Shown: in pieces, positions 48,340-56,291 of the stretch
Layout of the letters: each line of letters begins with the position of its first letter
Numbering within the stretch: the stretch's first letter is position 1
Origin: CAZLKN01 sp964560135
GTDB taxonomy: Bacteria; Actinomycetota; JAICYB01
Assembly (NCBI GenBank): GCA_964560135.1
Contig: CAZLKN010000017.1
Location: forward strand, 1-58,027
DNA length: 58,027 nt
Reading direction: 5' to 3'
Position numbers and translations under genes: made by a program
The notes under the pieces: generated by a model
The model's input: the letters and a program-made list of their open reading frames with translations, nothing else
Told to the model about the DNA's origin: nothing
The model's database searches: none

Positions 48340-48912
48340 TTACTGGCGGTGGAGAAGCTGACAGGTGAGGCTGCCGCTCAGGCCGGCGTCCGCGCGCACG
48401 AGGCAGCCGACCCTCACGTGGCCCTCGAGTCGTTCTCCGGTCTCGCCTTGGGCGAGCGTCAGGGTGGGGATGGGGTGACCGAAGAGCACGTCAGCCACCG
48501 CCCAATGGGCGACTCCCGCAGGGTCGGTTGGGTCATGTGGTGGCGGCGGTGTCTGGTCGAGCGGCCAAGTGTTGGCCCCGTCGGTGGACTTGATGATCTC
48601 GCCGGTGTCGAGATTGAACGCAATCAACCGGGCCTCCGCACGCCATCCGTCCGGGCCGGGCTCCGCTCGAACCGCGCTGAACGTCGACAGCATCGGAGCG
48701 CGATCTGGGTCTATGTTCGGATGCTCGACCTCGCAGTAACCCCAGCCGTGCCAGTGGCCGACGGTGCACGAAGGTTCATCGGGGTCGTCGAGCGGTGAAC
48801 TCCCGGTCGGTGGTGCCTGGTGTGAAGGCAGTGCTGACGCCGAAGCCGGGATGGTCACGGCGAGGGCCGCGAGTACCGCCGCGGCCCCTTTCTTGATGGT
48901 TGAGAATCGCAT
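48340..48912 (-). CDS. Secreted array protein, family D copy 1
   Basis: The 190-residue protein has a signal peptide ending ASASA. The mature part begins LPSHQAPP...SPLDDPDEPSCTVGHWHGWGYCEVEHPN. Later come DGWRAEARLIAFNLDTGEIIKS, a D-Q-TP / DPxDP segment and VGCLVRADAGLSGSLTCQLL at the end. Family D marks are the HxHG-W/F-GYCEV centre, a DGW-x-A strand, an (N/D)LxTG-(D/E)-(I/V)-(I/V) strand and four Cys. The His/Cys core could bind a metal. No known family is recognised. RBS GGAGGAG precedes the ATG. No element lies directly upstream; it follows a family F remnant. Confidence 0.8.
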   Translation of the reverse strand: MRFSTIKKGAAAVLAALAVTIPASASALPSHQAPPTGSSPLDDPDEPSCTVGHWHGWGYCEVEHPNIDPDRAPMLSTFSAVRAEPGPDGWRAEARLIAFNLDTGEIIKSTDGANTWPLDQTPPPPHDPTDPAGVAHWAVADVLFGHPIPTLTLAQGETGERLEGHVRVGCLVRADAGLSGSLTCQLLHRQ

Positions 48913-48931
48913 GGTCTCCTCCGTTGGTCGT

Positions 48932-48959
48932 GGCGGAGGCCGGTTTCCCGGCCCCCGCC
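48932..48959 (-). terminator. Hairpin 19 nt before family D copy 1
   Basis: GGCGGAGGCCGG and CCGGCCCCCGCC form a 12-position stem with one mismatch. The next gene on this strand starts 19 nt later with only an RBS in between, so either readthrough occurs or the hairpin is not a terminator. Confidence 0.5.
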
Positions 48960-48982
48960 GATCGAAGGCTGTCTGGCGGCAA

Positions 48983-49129
48983 TTACGAAAGAGCGCACCC
49001 GTAGGTGCCGGCACCACGGTTGGCGTCGGTCACGCTGCAGGTGATGTCGGTCACCCCGAGCCTCGTGATGTCGATGTCACCCGTCGAACAGCTCGGGTGA
49101 TCACCGCTCGCCCAATCCAAGGGCACACG
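48983..49129 (-). pseudogene. Truncated family F gene (C-terminal third)
   Basis: The frame ending at TAA (48983-48985) encodes GDHPSCSTGDIDITRLGVTDITCSVTDANRGAGTYGCALS. This closely matches the last 45 residues of the family F protein at 51452 (RPGCSTGDVDVTGLGVTDVTCTLTDANRGVGVFECALS). Upstream, the signal peptide and N-terminal domain are missing, so this is a remnant. Confidence 0.75.
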
Positions 49130-49277
49130 GGGGACCGTAGCCCAAGCCCAATCAGGCGGGTGCCATCGTTCAGTCATCGCTGAACCGATCGAGCCTCCGT
49201 CGAGTGTCGATGATGATAAGACCCGCCGGCTGACCCACCCAACGCCCGCGGGAGGGGGCAAAGCTGCATCCGGTCGG

Positions 49278-50093
49278 TCAGTCAGTCGTCTCACATCGTC
49301 CCTGCTCGTCAGGAATGATTCTCTCGTTCAGCGCGAGGACGTTGAACTCGCGTGAGCGCGGGTAGTCGGTGAGACGCAGGACCGCCGTACCGGCGGCCTG
49401 CGCGTGGCCGGCGAGAAACATTGACAGCTCCTCGCATGCAGGTAGCGCCTCCTCAGGCGTGAGCTCGTAGACGTTCGCCTCGTACTCGTACCGCTGCTCG
49501 TGGGAAGCAGTGAACGACGTCCCCCACACGCGGTCGCCGAACAGCTCACGCACCTTCGCCTTCACTTCGTCCTCCGGAACACCTCCCAACGTGTCCTGAG
49601 AGATATCCGGAGTGCTGGGATCCCGATCGGCTTCGCCCGCGGGCTGCTCGCCATCCACTGCGGAAGAGGGATCGGACTCGGAAGGGGAACCAATGCCGCA
49701 CGCCTCACTGAGATAGCCCGTGATGCGACCCACTGTCTCGAGATACTCCGGCTCGGAACGCAACGCCGTTTCCGCCGACCGAGACTCAGACTCGTCCAAC
49801 GCCTGGAGCTCATCCAGCCACTTGGCAAAGCGCTCCAAGTCCGTGCGCACCTCCTCGGGCGCAACGGCCGCAAGGGAGCTATAGGCAGCCGCGGTCGGCG
49901 CCACGTCAGCCGCCAGCGCGCAGAACTCGCCCGATTGCGGTCCGGTGCCGGCAGCGACATCGTGGGTGGTCCCCGCCTCCGTCCCGGCTGGCTCGCCGCT
50001 GCCGGCACATCCTGCGGCCAGAAGCGCGACCGCAACCAGCACCGGAAGAGTCTGAACCAACCTGCCAATGCTCGTGTGGACATCACGCTCCAT
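49278..50093 (-). CDS. Lipoprotein of unknown function
   Basis: The 271-residue protein has a lipoprotein signal (LPVLVAVALLAAGCAGSG). It has a helical region with FAKWLDELQALDESESRSAETALRSEPEYLETVGRITGYLSEACG, an acidic linker, and a C-terminal beta part (WGTSFTASHEQRYEYEANVYELTPEEALPACEELSMFLAG ... EFNVLALNERII). No family is recognised. The ATG at 50093 is part of TGATG: a three-codon frame (ATG GGT CTC TGA) ends on it, reminiscent of the MGDP leaders. GGAGGAG lies just before that mini-frame. Confidence 0.75.
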   Translation of the reverse strand: MERDVHTSIGRLVQTLPVLVAVALLAAGCAGSGEPAGTEAGTTHDVAAGTGPQSGEFCALAADVAPTAAAYSSLAAVAPEEVRTDLERFAKWLDELQALDESESRSAETALRSEPEYLETVGRITGYLSEACGIGSPSESDPSSAVDGEQPAGEADRDPSTPDISQDTLGGVPEDEVKAKVRELFGDRVWGTSFTASHEQRYEYEANVYELTPEEALPACEELSMFLAGHAQAAGTAVLRLTDYPRSREFNVLALNERIIPDEQGRCETTD

Positions 50094-50120
50094 CAGAGAC
50101 CCATTCTCCTCCGCGGAGAT

Positions 50121-50147
50121 GGGGGCCGGGACGACCACCCGGCCCCC
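50121..50147 (-). terminator. Hairpin after family D copy 2
   Basis: GGGGGCCGGG / CCCGGCCCCC form a 10-bp stem with a seven-base loop, 27 nt before the lipoprotein start. Confidence 0.6.
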
Positions 50148-50244
50148 ACCATCGCATCGCGAACACTGTCCGCCCCTTTGACAGGGCCGGATTGCGAACC
50201 GCAAGCGCGGAGCATCGACGCGCGCTCCACACCTTGCGCGCCGG

Positions 50245-50820
50245 TCAGTTCCGCAGCATGCATTCCAGATTTCCGGTGGTGTTGACTCCTCTCACCAGAC
50301 ACCCCACCCTCGTTGGGCCATCGAACCGTGTGCTGCCCGGGGCAGCGGCCAGAGTGGCGGTGGGTAGATGGTGACCCGCTACTGCGAATGTCGCGATGTG
50401 CTCAGCAGCTCCGACCGGATCGGCGGGGTCGTGGGGGATGGCGTTCGGCGTCCAGTCCAGCGGCTCAGTCTTCGACGCGCTCTGGTAGCGGACCACCTCA
50501 CCTGTGTCCAGGTCGACCGCCCAGAATTGGCCTTCTGCCTTCCAGCCGTCCTCGTCCGGGATGGCCTTCACTTGGGCGATGCTCGTCAGCCCTCCCACCA
50601 TGCTCGGCCTCAGATCGGGGTGAGCCACCTCGCAGTACCCCCAGCCGTGCCAATGCTCGACAACGCATTTCTGGCGGTCCGGGTGATCAAGGGGCGTGTT
50701 GTGACGCTCGGGTGTCTGGTGGGCTGGGATCGGGGATGCCATGGCCGGAGCCATCATGGCCAGCGCAGCGATGACCGCCGCCAGTGCCACCCCCCGCCTC
50801 TTGGTGAACGGTCTCATCAT
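50245..50820 (-). CDS. Secreted array protein, family D copy 2
   Basis: The 191-residue protein has signal peptide MMRPFTKRRGVALAAVIAALAMMAPAMA, then SPIPAHQTPERHNTPLDHPDRQKCVVEHWHGWGYCEVAHPD. DGWKAEGQFWAVDLDTGEVV, LDWTPNA...HDPADP and VGCLVRGVNTTGNLECMLRN follow. It is 24 nt downstream of family D copy 3 and probably shares its transcript. The RBS AAAGGG is 3 nt before the start. Confidence 0.82.
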   Translation of the reverse strand: MMRPFTKRRGVALAAVIAALAMMAPAMASPIPAHQTPERHNTPLDHPDRQKCVVEHWHGWGYCEVAHPDLRPSMVGGLTSIAQVKAIPDEDGWKAEGQFWAVDLDTGEVVRYQSASKTEPLDWTPNAIPHDPADPVGAAEHIATFAVAGHHLPTATLAAAPGSTRFDGPTRVGCLVRGVNTTGNLECMLRN

Positions 50821-50844
50821 GGACCCTTTCTGGTTGGGCGATCC

Positions 50845-51390
50845 TCAGTCGAGCATGTAGCACGAAAGGCTGGCGGTGGAGGCGACACCCCTCACCAGGC
50901 AGCCGACACGCGCAGGCTCCCCAGGAGGCGCCGAAGGTGGGGCGGACCCGCCGCTCCGCTGGATCGCGGTGGGCAGTGGCCATCCGTCCGCGACCGCCGA
51001 CTCCACGGCATGGACGGGGTCGGTGTGGACGTGCGGGGTATAGTCCAGCGGGAACTCCCGGGAGATGCTCGCCTTCCGGATGACGTCCCCGGTGTGCAGA
51101 TCGATCCAAACCATGCGGGCGTGCGCCACCCAGCCGTCCTCGGTCGGCACGGCCCTTGCCCATACGAGCCCACCCATGAGCCTCGGGTCGGGGTGCTCAA
51201 CCTCGCAGTAACCGACGTCATGCCAGTGGTCGACTGTACAGGACCGATCTCCCGGGTCATCAAGAGGGCTATTGTTGCGCTGTGGTGTCTGATGAGCAGG
51301 GATGGGGGACGCTGCGGCCGGAAGGGCCATCGCGAGCGAAGCGATCACCGCGACCGCCATCACCCCCCGCTTCTTGATAGACGTTCGCAT
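50845..51390 (-). CDS. Secreted array protein, family D copy 3
   Basis: The 181-residue protein has signal peptide MRTSIKKRGVMAVAVIASLAMALPAAA, then SPIPAHQTPQRNNSPLDDPGDRSCTVDHWHDVGYCEVEHPD. DGWVAHARMVWIDLHTGDVI, LDYTPHVHTDPVHAV and VGCLVRGVASTASLSCYMLD follow. Here the centre reads HWHDVGYCEV, so the HWHG Gly and Trp are not invariant. It follows the family F gene by 61 nt on the same strand and is likely co-transcribed from MGDP element copy 10. Confidence 0.82.
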   Translation of the reverse strand: MRTSIKKRGVMAVAVIASLAMALPAAASPIPAHQTPQRNNSPLDDPGDRSCTVDHWHDVGYCEVEHPDPRLMGGLVWARAVPTEDGWVAHARMVWIDLHTGDVIRKASISREFPLDYTPHVHTDPVHAVESAVADGWPLPTAIQRSGGSAPPSAPPGEPARVGCLVRGVASTASLSCYMLD

Positions 51391-51451
51391 GTTCGGTCCT
51401 TTCCGATCCGGGACAGGGGCCGCTCTCGACCGACCCGTCATCGGGAATGTC

Positions 51452-51904
51452 CTACGACAGGGCGCATTCGAAGACGCCGACCCCTCGATTGGCATCCGTC
51501 AGGGTGCAGGTGACATCGGTAACACCCAAGCCCGTGACATCGACGTCGCCCGTCGAGCACCCGGGGCGGGCTCCGTTGAACCAGTCCGCGAAATCGACTC
51601 CGTTCTGGGAGTCGTCGCAGGAGGCGAGCAGGTTGCCGTCCTGATCCTCGATCTCCAACGTCACCCTGCCGCTCATGTTGCTCCCCAACGTTGTGCCCAC
51701 CAGGACCTCAGCCGTCCCAGACACAGTCGTCGCCCCCGCCAAGCTCCCCTCACACTCGCCGCTCACCGTGGGAGGGCCCCCCGTAGCGACACTCACCCAC
51801 ACCCCACCACAACCTGATGAATCCCCGGGGTCTTGGGCCTGAGCCGTCCCCACCAACGCCGTCAAAATAAGCATCACGAGTGGCAGCACCGTGCAACGCT
51901 TCAT
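51452..51904 (-). CDS. Secreted array protein, family F (intact copy)
   Basis: The 150-residue protein has signal peptide MKRCTVLPLVMLILTALVGTAQA. The mature part is beta-rich: SGCGGVWVSVATGGPPTVSGECEGSLAGATTVSGTAEVLVG, a GRVTLEIEDQDGNLLASC strand pair and the ending GCSTGDVDVTGLGVTDVTCTLTDANRGVGVFECALS. Six Cys suggest disulphides. Two decayed relatives occur at 48983 and 41293. It heads a minus-strand run with family D copies 3 and 2. Confidence 0.8.
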   Translation of the reverse strand: MKRCTVLPLVMLILTALVGTAQAQDPGDSSGCGGVWVSVATGGPPTVSGECEGSLAGATTVSGTAEVLVGTTLGSNMSGRVTLEIEDQDGNLLASCDDSQNGVDFADWFNGARPGCSTGDVDVTGLGVTDVTCTLTDANRGVGVFECALS

Positions 51905-51938
51905 GTTGAGCCTCCTTGATCTTGCGAGTAGCCCAGAC

Positions 51939-51958
51939 CAATCGGATCTCCCATAACC
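51939..51958 (-). promoter_or_regulatory. MGDP element, copy 10 (minus strand)
   Basis: GGTTATGGGAGATCCGATTG on the minus strand, preceded by GGATCA, which pairs with GATCC. The ATG (51954) opens a 17-codon frame whose TGA overlaps the ATG at 51904 (ATGA). Confidence 0.85.
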
Positions 51959-52576
51959 TGATCCGCGAGGACAAGTTCGGCGCGAGGATGCCGTTCCTGC
52001 GGGTGCTTCCTCTATGCGCGCTAGCAACGAGACGTCGGCCAAACGCGGATCGAGGCCACCTCGGGTGCAGCCCCGATCCGCTCTGGTGGCGGTTGACCTG
52101 GCGCTCAGACGTACCGGCTCGCTACGGCAGGTCGTCATCGCCTACGAACACGAGCTCGTAGTCGATCACTGTGGTGCACCGGTGCCCGTGACCGGCATCC
52201 TGAGCCACACTGTGGACCGGCCCGGATCGGCCGACGAACGCCGGAAGAACCGCTGATCAGCGTTCGAGAGTTCCCGTTTCGGCGTGGAACACGCCCAAGG
52301 CCGGGGCGTCGTATCAGGCCTTAATTGGAACCACCCAGAGCCCCGACCTTGCGGGATGATGGCCCCGGGGGTGGAGGACCGCGGCGACAGTCGGAACACG
52401 AGCCAGAGACAGTGACGTCGCTGAGGAACCGATTGCGCCACCGACCCTCGCTGATCAGGCTCGCCAGCTCCCGTGCCGCTCCAGAGGCACGCGTACACCG
52501 AAGGTCGACGTGGGGCCGGAACGGAGCGCTCCAGCCCCACGCCAATCTCAAGGTCGCTGGTCGATGACGCCTGTTC
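51959..52576. other. Gene-poor stretch between two minus-strand units
   Basis: About 620 bases without a gene I can support. Short frames exist (for example 52014-52256 on plus), but they show no signal peptide, recognisable fold or convincing ribosome binding site. The base composition is less skewed and may represent decayed array units. Confidence 0.4.
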
Positions 52577-53002
52577 TCATCGAGTGACGCGAACGAGGTC
52601 GTAGTTCACCGCGGTGGCCTCTCCGGTCGACACGGTGATGTATTTCGACCCGAAAGCGACGGCGCCGATGTGGCACACATACGGAGCCGTGAGCGCTTCG
52701 CACGAAGCTACCGGCAGGCACCCTCCGGGGATGTAAACGGAGTGGCTCGAGACGTTGAAGGGACCGTCCGCCACCACGATGTAGTCACTGCGGATGTTGC
52801 CGGTCCCGATTCCGTCCGGATCGCGCCAGACGTCGAAGTCGGCCGCGGTCACCGACCCGGAGACCACGTTCACGACATCAGCGCCGAGGTCGTGCGTGCT
52901 GTCACACGGCGAATCAGTGGCATGGTCGGCCGATGCCGTGCTGACGGGCACAGCAACGACCGTGAGGGCCAGCAGTGCTCTCAAGACCGTGCGCTTAATC
53001 AT
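52577..53002 (-). CDS. Secreted array protein, family A copy 2
   Basis: The 141-residue protein has signal peptide MIKRTVLRALLALTVVAVPVSTASA, then DHATDSPCDSTHDLGADVVNVVSGSVTAADFDVWRDPDG, YIVVADGPFNVSSHS, CEALTAPYVCHIGAV and a C-terminal VNYDLVRVTR strand. The pattern matches the gene at 37383 (HPADPACDGTHSIGTNPVDVVTGSVDAGDSDVWHDP). Four Cys are conserved in order. AAGGAG lies 5 nt before the ATG. Confidence 0.8.
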   Translation of the reverse strand: MIKRTVLRALLALTVVAVPVSTASADHATDSPCDSTHDLGADVVNVVSGSVTAADFDVWRDPDGIGTGNIRSDYIVVADGPFNVSSHSVYIPGGCLPVASCEALTAPYVCHIGAVAFGSKYITVSTGEATAVNYDLVRVTR

Positions 53003-53042
53003 GTTCACTCCTTTCCGACGATACTGCGACGCATCGCCGTCC

Positions 53043-53062
53043 CAGTTGGATCTCCCATAGCC
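53043..53062 (-). promoter_or_regulatory. MGDP element, copy 11 (minus strand)
   Basis: GGCTATGGGAGATCCAACTG on the minus strand. The frame from ATG 53058 stops with TGA two bases before the ATG at 53002. It ends 40 nt before that gene. Confidence 0.8.
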
Positions 53063-53115
53063 CGGCCCGGATCAACGACCCGCCGGGCCCGGCTCTTGCC
53101 TAGCCGTGCGTTCGA

Positions 53116-53607
53116 TTACGCCTCGGAGGTGTGCGTCACCGCGCTGTACTCGGTGTCCCAAGAGGAGTTGCCAACGATGTACCAGTATTCGCCCGGGCCG
53201 AGCACCGGCGACTGGCTCATCAAGTCGACCGTCCCCCTCCAGACCCGCGTGCACTTGGTGGTGCCGTCGGGTTGCTGTTCGAGCGTGGCGATAATGTTCA
53301 GGGTGTTGGGGAAGGACGGCGGGGGGTTGGCCACGCCCATCATCGTCAGTTGCGTGGTCGTGCCTGGCTCCACCGTGAACTTGAAGAGGTCGTAGTTCAA
53401 CTCGTTCTGCCCCCCGGTGGTCGTTCCGGCGGTCAGCGCTTGACCGAGAGGGGCTGCGTCTGAGTCACACCGGACGCTGAACACGCTGGAGTTGACCGCT
53501 TTGCCCTCGATCTGAACGGGGGCGGGATCTTCCTCGGCCTGAGCCGACGTGAACACGCCGAACACAAGCGCCGCGATCGGCACGAATGCCAACAGTCGCT
53601 TCCTCAT
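53116..53607 (-). CDS. Secreted array protein, family H
   Basis: The 163-residue protein has signal peptide MRKRLLAFVPIAALVFGVFTSAQA; its first residues are shared with family B copies 2 and 3. The mature part is a beta sandwich-like domain with VFSVRCDSDAAPLGQALTAGTT, LFKFTVEPGTTTQLTMMGV, TLNIIATLEQQPDGTTKCTRVWRGTVD and GPGEYWYIVGNSSWDTEY. The layout resembles bacterial pre-peptidase C-terminal-type domains, but this is a weak impression. Two Cys are present. Confidence 0.75.
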   Translation of the reverse strand: MRKRLLAFVPIAALVFGVFTSAQAEEDPAPVQIEGKAVNSSVFSVRCDSDAAPLGQALTAGTTTGGQNELNYDLFKFTVEPGTTTQLTMMGVANPPPSFPNTLNIIATLEQQPDGTTKCTRVWRGTVDLMSQSPVLGPGEYWYIVGNSSWDTEYSAVTHTSEA

Positions 53608-53633
53608 GTCTCGCTTCCCTTCCTCGTCTCAAC

Positions 53634-53653
53634 CAATCGGATCTCCCATCCGA
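53634..53653 (-). promoter_or_regulatory. MGDP element, copy 12 (minus strand)
   Basis: TCGGATGGGAGATCCGATTG on the minus strand: the core ATGGGAGATCCGATTG is exact while the GGCT part is changed. Its frame is only six codons (MGDPIG, TGA). It ends 26 nt before the gene at 53607. Confidence 0.8.
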
Positions 53654-54122
53654 CGATCACCTCGTTCACAATGGGTCAACGAGGCCTTCCTTCCCCTCGC
53701 GAAGCTCTCTCCCATCGCGTCCCCCCTTCCATCGTCCCAGGTAAACGCCCACTTTCCCGAATCGCGCTGCACTTCCGTATCCGGCGTTTACGCTTCTGTA
53801 TGTAGCTATACGCCACCGGATGCAAAAGTCCTCCCTCTCCTCCAAAAAAAGTTTTGCGTCTCTGTTTCGGTCCGAAAGCATGTCCAGGGGCGCCTTCGCG
53901 TGCGTTCCTGCACCTGTGCACCCCGGCGACTGAATTCCCTGCTCAGAGCCGGTAAGCGGGACCACGACGCGGGCCACGACCGACGGTCGACGGCTGGTCT
54001 CGGGAAGCCTCCCGAAGGCGCCCAGGAGACGTCTCAACGGACTTCCGATCGGCTCGAGGCAGCTTCCGAAGGCCTGTTTGGCGAACTGGGTAGCTGATCG
54101 GGTTGCTGCGCTTCGCACCGGA
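53654..54122. other. Non-coding stretch downstream of the integrase
   Basis: About 470 bases without a supported gene. The middle (53780-53900) is AT-richer than the surroundings and includes a run of seven A. I cannot identify an attachment site, tRNA fragment or transposon end in it. Confidence 0.4.
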
Positions 54123-55310
54123 TCACCTCTCCGTGGCTTCGAAGAACACCTGCTGGATCGCGTCTGCCGCGGGGACGTCCATCCCCTCGACGACGTGCTG
54201 ATACACGCGCATCGTGAATCCCGGGCTGGCGTGGCCGAGGATCGAGCTCGCGATCGCCGGATGGACCCCCTTGCCGAGGAGCATCGTGGCGAACGCATGC
54301 CGCAGATCGTGGAGCCGCGCGTGTGGAATCCGGGCCTGACGTGCGATTTTGCGGAAAGCGTGGGTGAACGAGTCGGGGTCGAAGGGCTCGCCGTCCCCGC
54401 GGTCGAAGACGAGATCGAGATCGCGCCACGCGGGCCCGACCGCGAGGCGACGCCGCGCCTGGTCCGCCTTCTGGGCCCGTAGCGAGGCCACGACGAAGGC
54501 GGGCAGCGCAACCGAGCGACGGCCGCGGGCCGTCTTCGGGGGCGCGAAGCCAGGGCCGTCGTCCAGCCTGACCAGCGAATTCATGACGCGGAGCCGTCCA
54601 TCGTCGAGGTCCACGTCCCCCCAACGGAGGCCGAGGATCTCGCCGCGGCGCAGCCCCGTGCCCACCGCCACCGTCAGCGGCGTCTCCCAGATCGTCCCCT
54701 GCGCCGTGCGCAGCAGCATCTCCAGTTCCTCCACCGTCAGTACGGCGATATTCGGACGCTCCGCCTTGGGCGGCTTCGACCGTGAGGCGGGATTCAGCGG
54801 CAGGAGGCCGGCTTCCAGGGCCTCTTCCAGGGCCCGGTGCAGGATCGCGTGGATGTATCCCACGGTACGGGGCGAGAGCCCCTGTTCCAGCAGCTCGCTG
54901 TACAGGGCGTTCAGGTGGACGGGCGTCAGCGCCTGGAGCTTCAGGCCCCCGATCCTGGGGAGGATGTGCTTCTCGATGTTCGACCGGTAGCTCCGCCAGG
55001 TGGTGGCTCGGACGCGGGATTTCATCGAGGCCATCCATCCGGGGCTCGCCGAGGTTCCCTCCCCGAGCAGGAACCCCTGGACGGTGATCTTCCTCGGCTC
55101 CGTGAATCGCCCCTGGTCCAGGTCCAGCAGGGTCGACGTCAGGATGCGTTCCGCCTCGGCCTTTGTGGAGCACTTGCCGATCCACCGCCGCCGGCGTTTG
55201 CCGGTTGCCGGGTCCGTATACGAGATGACCGCGGCCCAGCTACCGGACGGACGCTGACGGACGTGCCCCCGGCGTCGCCGACGCCGTCTCCCCGCTTCGC
55301 CCTCAGTCAC
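54123..55310 (-). CDS. Tyrosine recombinase (phage-type integrase)
   Basis: The 395-residue protein has a basic N-terminus and an arm-binding-like domain (GSWAAVISYTDPATGKRRRRWIGKCSTKAEAERIL). A SAM-like core-binding domain follows (ATTWRSYRSNIEKHILPRIGGLKLQALTPVHLNALYSELLEQGLSPRTV). The catalytic domain has Arg in TGLRRGEILGLRWGDVD, HDLRHAFATMLL, GH in SSILGHASPGFTMRVYQHV and the nucleophile Tyr. All catalytic residues are present, so it could be active. The GTG at 55310 follows AAGGGGGAAGC; a longer reading upstream overlaps direct repeats and is unlikely to be coding. It is of phage/integrative-element type, not of integron type. Confidence 0.93.
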   Translation of the reverse strand: MTEGEAGRRRRRRRGHVRQRPSGSWAAVISYTDPATGKRRRRWIGKCSTKAEAERILTSTLLDLDQGRFTEPRKITVQGFLLGEGTSASPGWMASMKSRVRATTWRSYRSNIEKHILPRIGGLKLQALTPVHLNALYSELLEQGLSPRTVGYIHAILHRALEEALEAGLLPLNPASRSKPPKAERPNIAVLTVEELEMLLRTAQGTIWETPLTVAVGTGLRRGEILGLRWGDVDLDDGRLRVMNSLVRLDDGPGFAPPKTARGRRSVALPAFVVASLRAQKADQARRRLAVGPAWRDLDLVFDRGDGEPFDPDSFTHAFRKIARQARIPHARLHDLRHAFATMLLGKGVHPAIASSILGHASPGFTMRVYQHVVEGMDVPAADAIQQVFFEATER

Positions 55311-55384
55311 GCTTCCCCCTTGTTTTCCTTCCCCTACCTGGGCTCTTTCTCCATCCACCACTGGATTCCTGCCTACGAAACCGA

Positions 55385-55438
55385 CTTGGTTGCAACGGGT
55401 TTGGATGCCGGTAGCTGCTTGGTTGCAACTGGGTTGCA
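55385..55438. repeat. Direct repeats upstream of the integrase gene
   Basis: CTTGGTTGCAAC occurs at 55385-55396 and again at 55418-55429, 33 bp apart. A partial third copy GGGTTGCA is at 55431-55438. They may be arm-type recombinase-binding sites or part of an attachment site. The remaining bases of 55311-55645 show no supported gene. Confidence 0.5.
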
Positions 55439-55645
55439 CACGGCTTCCAGAAGGCCTCCTGCGCGCGGTTTTGCCGGGTGCGAGTCCGACCTCGGATGGG
55501 GCGAAATCGCGCCTCAGAGAGGACCGGCTCCGGATGTGGCCTCCCGGGGGCCCCACAGGGCGACGCGGAGACCGCACGCGGGCTGGCAAACCGCCGCCCC
55601 GCTTTGGGGACCGGAACTGTCGGCGCACGTCCGCATCGGGGCTAG

Positions 55646-55665
55646 TGCTATGGGAGATCCGATTG
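55646..55665 (+). promoter_or_regulatory. MGDP element, copy 13
   Basis: TGCTATGGGAGATCCGATTG. ATCGG about 8 nt upstream pairs with CCGAT in the element. The ATG (55650) is in frame with the gene at 55713 and would add 21 residues. Confidence 0.85.
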
Positions 55666-55712
55666 CGGGGTTCTCATGGAGTTGCGTTCCCGTGACATCA
55701 AAGGAGGTTCGG

Positions 55713-56246
55713 ATGAAACGACTGTTGATTCTCGTCGCGGTAGTTCTAGGACTGGCGATGCCGATGCCGGCAGCGCTGGCGGGGGACCCCTATCCTCCGG
55801 TCGTCCCCGTAGGCAACGCGCTGGGAACGGTTGGTTATCTCGCGCACGTCGCTGGCGGCGGTGAACCAACCGCGGTCTGCCACGGCCGGTTCGTTCTTCA
55901 TGGCTCCTGCGAAGTCCACGGGACCGACGTTAGGACGCTGCAGGTCGCTGGCCACACGGACGGGCTGCCTACCGGCAACGGTGACGAGTGGCTGCGCGAG
56001 ATGGACATCCGTGCCTACGACCTGAACGACGACAACGCACTGATTCTCGACAGGCACTGCGAGTACACCTGGCCTGAGGGCAACCTTCAGAACGTCGCGA
56101 GCACGGTGGTCAACTTCAGTGTGGTCGGTGCCGGCTGGTCCTGCTTCGACTCCTACCGCGCGGACAGCTTCGGGGACATGGATGTCCTCATCCAGGTGGA
56201 CGCCAACTTCATCGGGTACATCTGGGCTGCGGTTCTCGACCAATGA
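55713..56246 (+). CDS. Secreted array protein, family G
   Basis: The 177-residue protein has signal peptide MKRLLILVAVVLGLAMPMPAALA. The mature domain is beta-rich with GNALGTVGYLAHVAGGGEPTAVCHGRFVLHGSCEVHGTD, a GDEWLREMDIRAYDLNDDNALILDRHCEYTW stretch and a final GWSCFDSYRADSFGDMDVLIQVDANFIGYIW. Four Cys are present. It is a single copy in this window. AAAGGAGG precedes the ATG by 5 nt. No known family is recognised. Confidence 0.8.
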   Translation: MKRLLILVAVVLGLAMPMPAALAGDPYPPVVPVGNALGTVGYLAHVAGGGEPTAVCHGRFVLHGSCEVHGTDVRTLQVAGHTDGLPTGNGDEWLREMDIRAYDLNDDNALILDRHCEYTWPEGNLQNVASTVVNFSVVGAGWSCFDSYRADSFGDMDVLIQVDANFIGYIWAAVLDQ

Positions 56247-56291
56247 GGTAGTACGGCTGAACCAGTCCGATCATCCAACGTAGGCAGGCAC

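Noticed and set aside
52014..52551. Short frames between 52.0 and 52.6 kb as genes
   Set aside because: No signal peptide, RBS or recognisable fold. Their composition is like random GC-rich sequence.
53666..54511. 281-codon minus-strand frame next to the integrase
   Set aside because: It overlaps the integrase coding sequence in a different frame and is Ser/Arg-rich without motifs.
54837..55712. N-terminal extension of the family G gene
   Set aside because: It runs antisense through the integrase gene. The signal peptide and RBS place the start at 55713.
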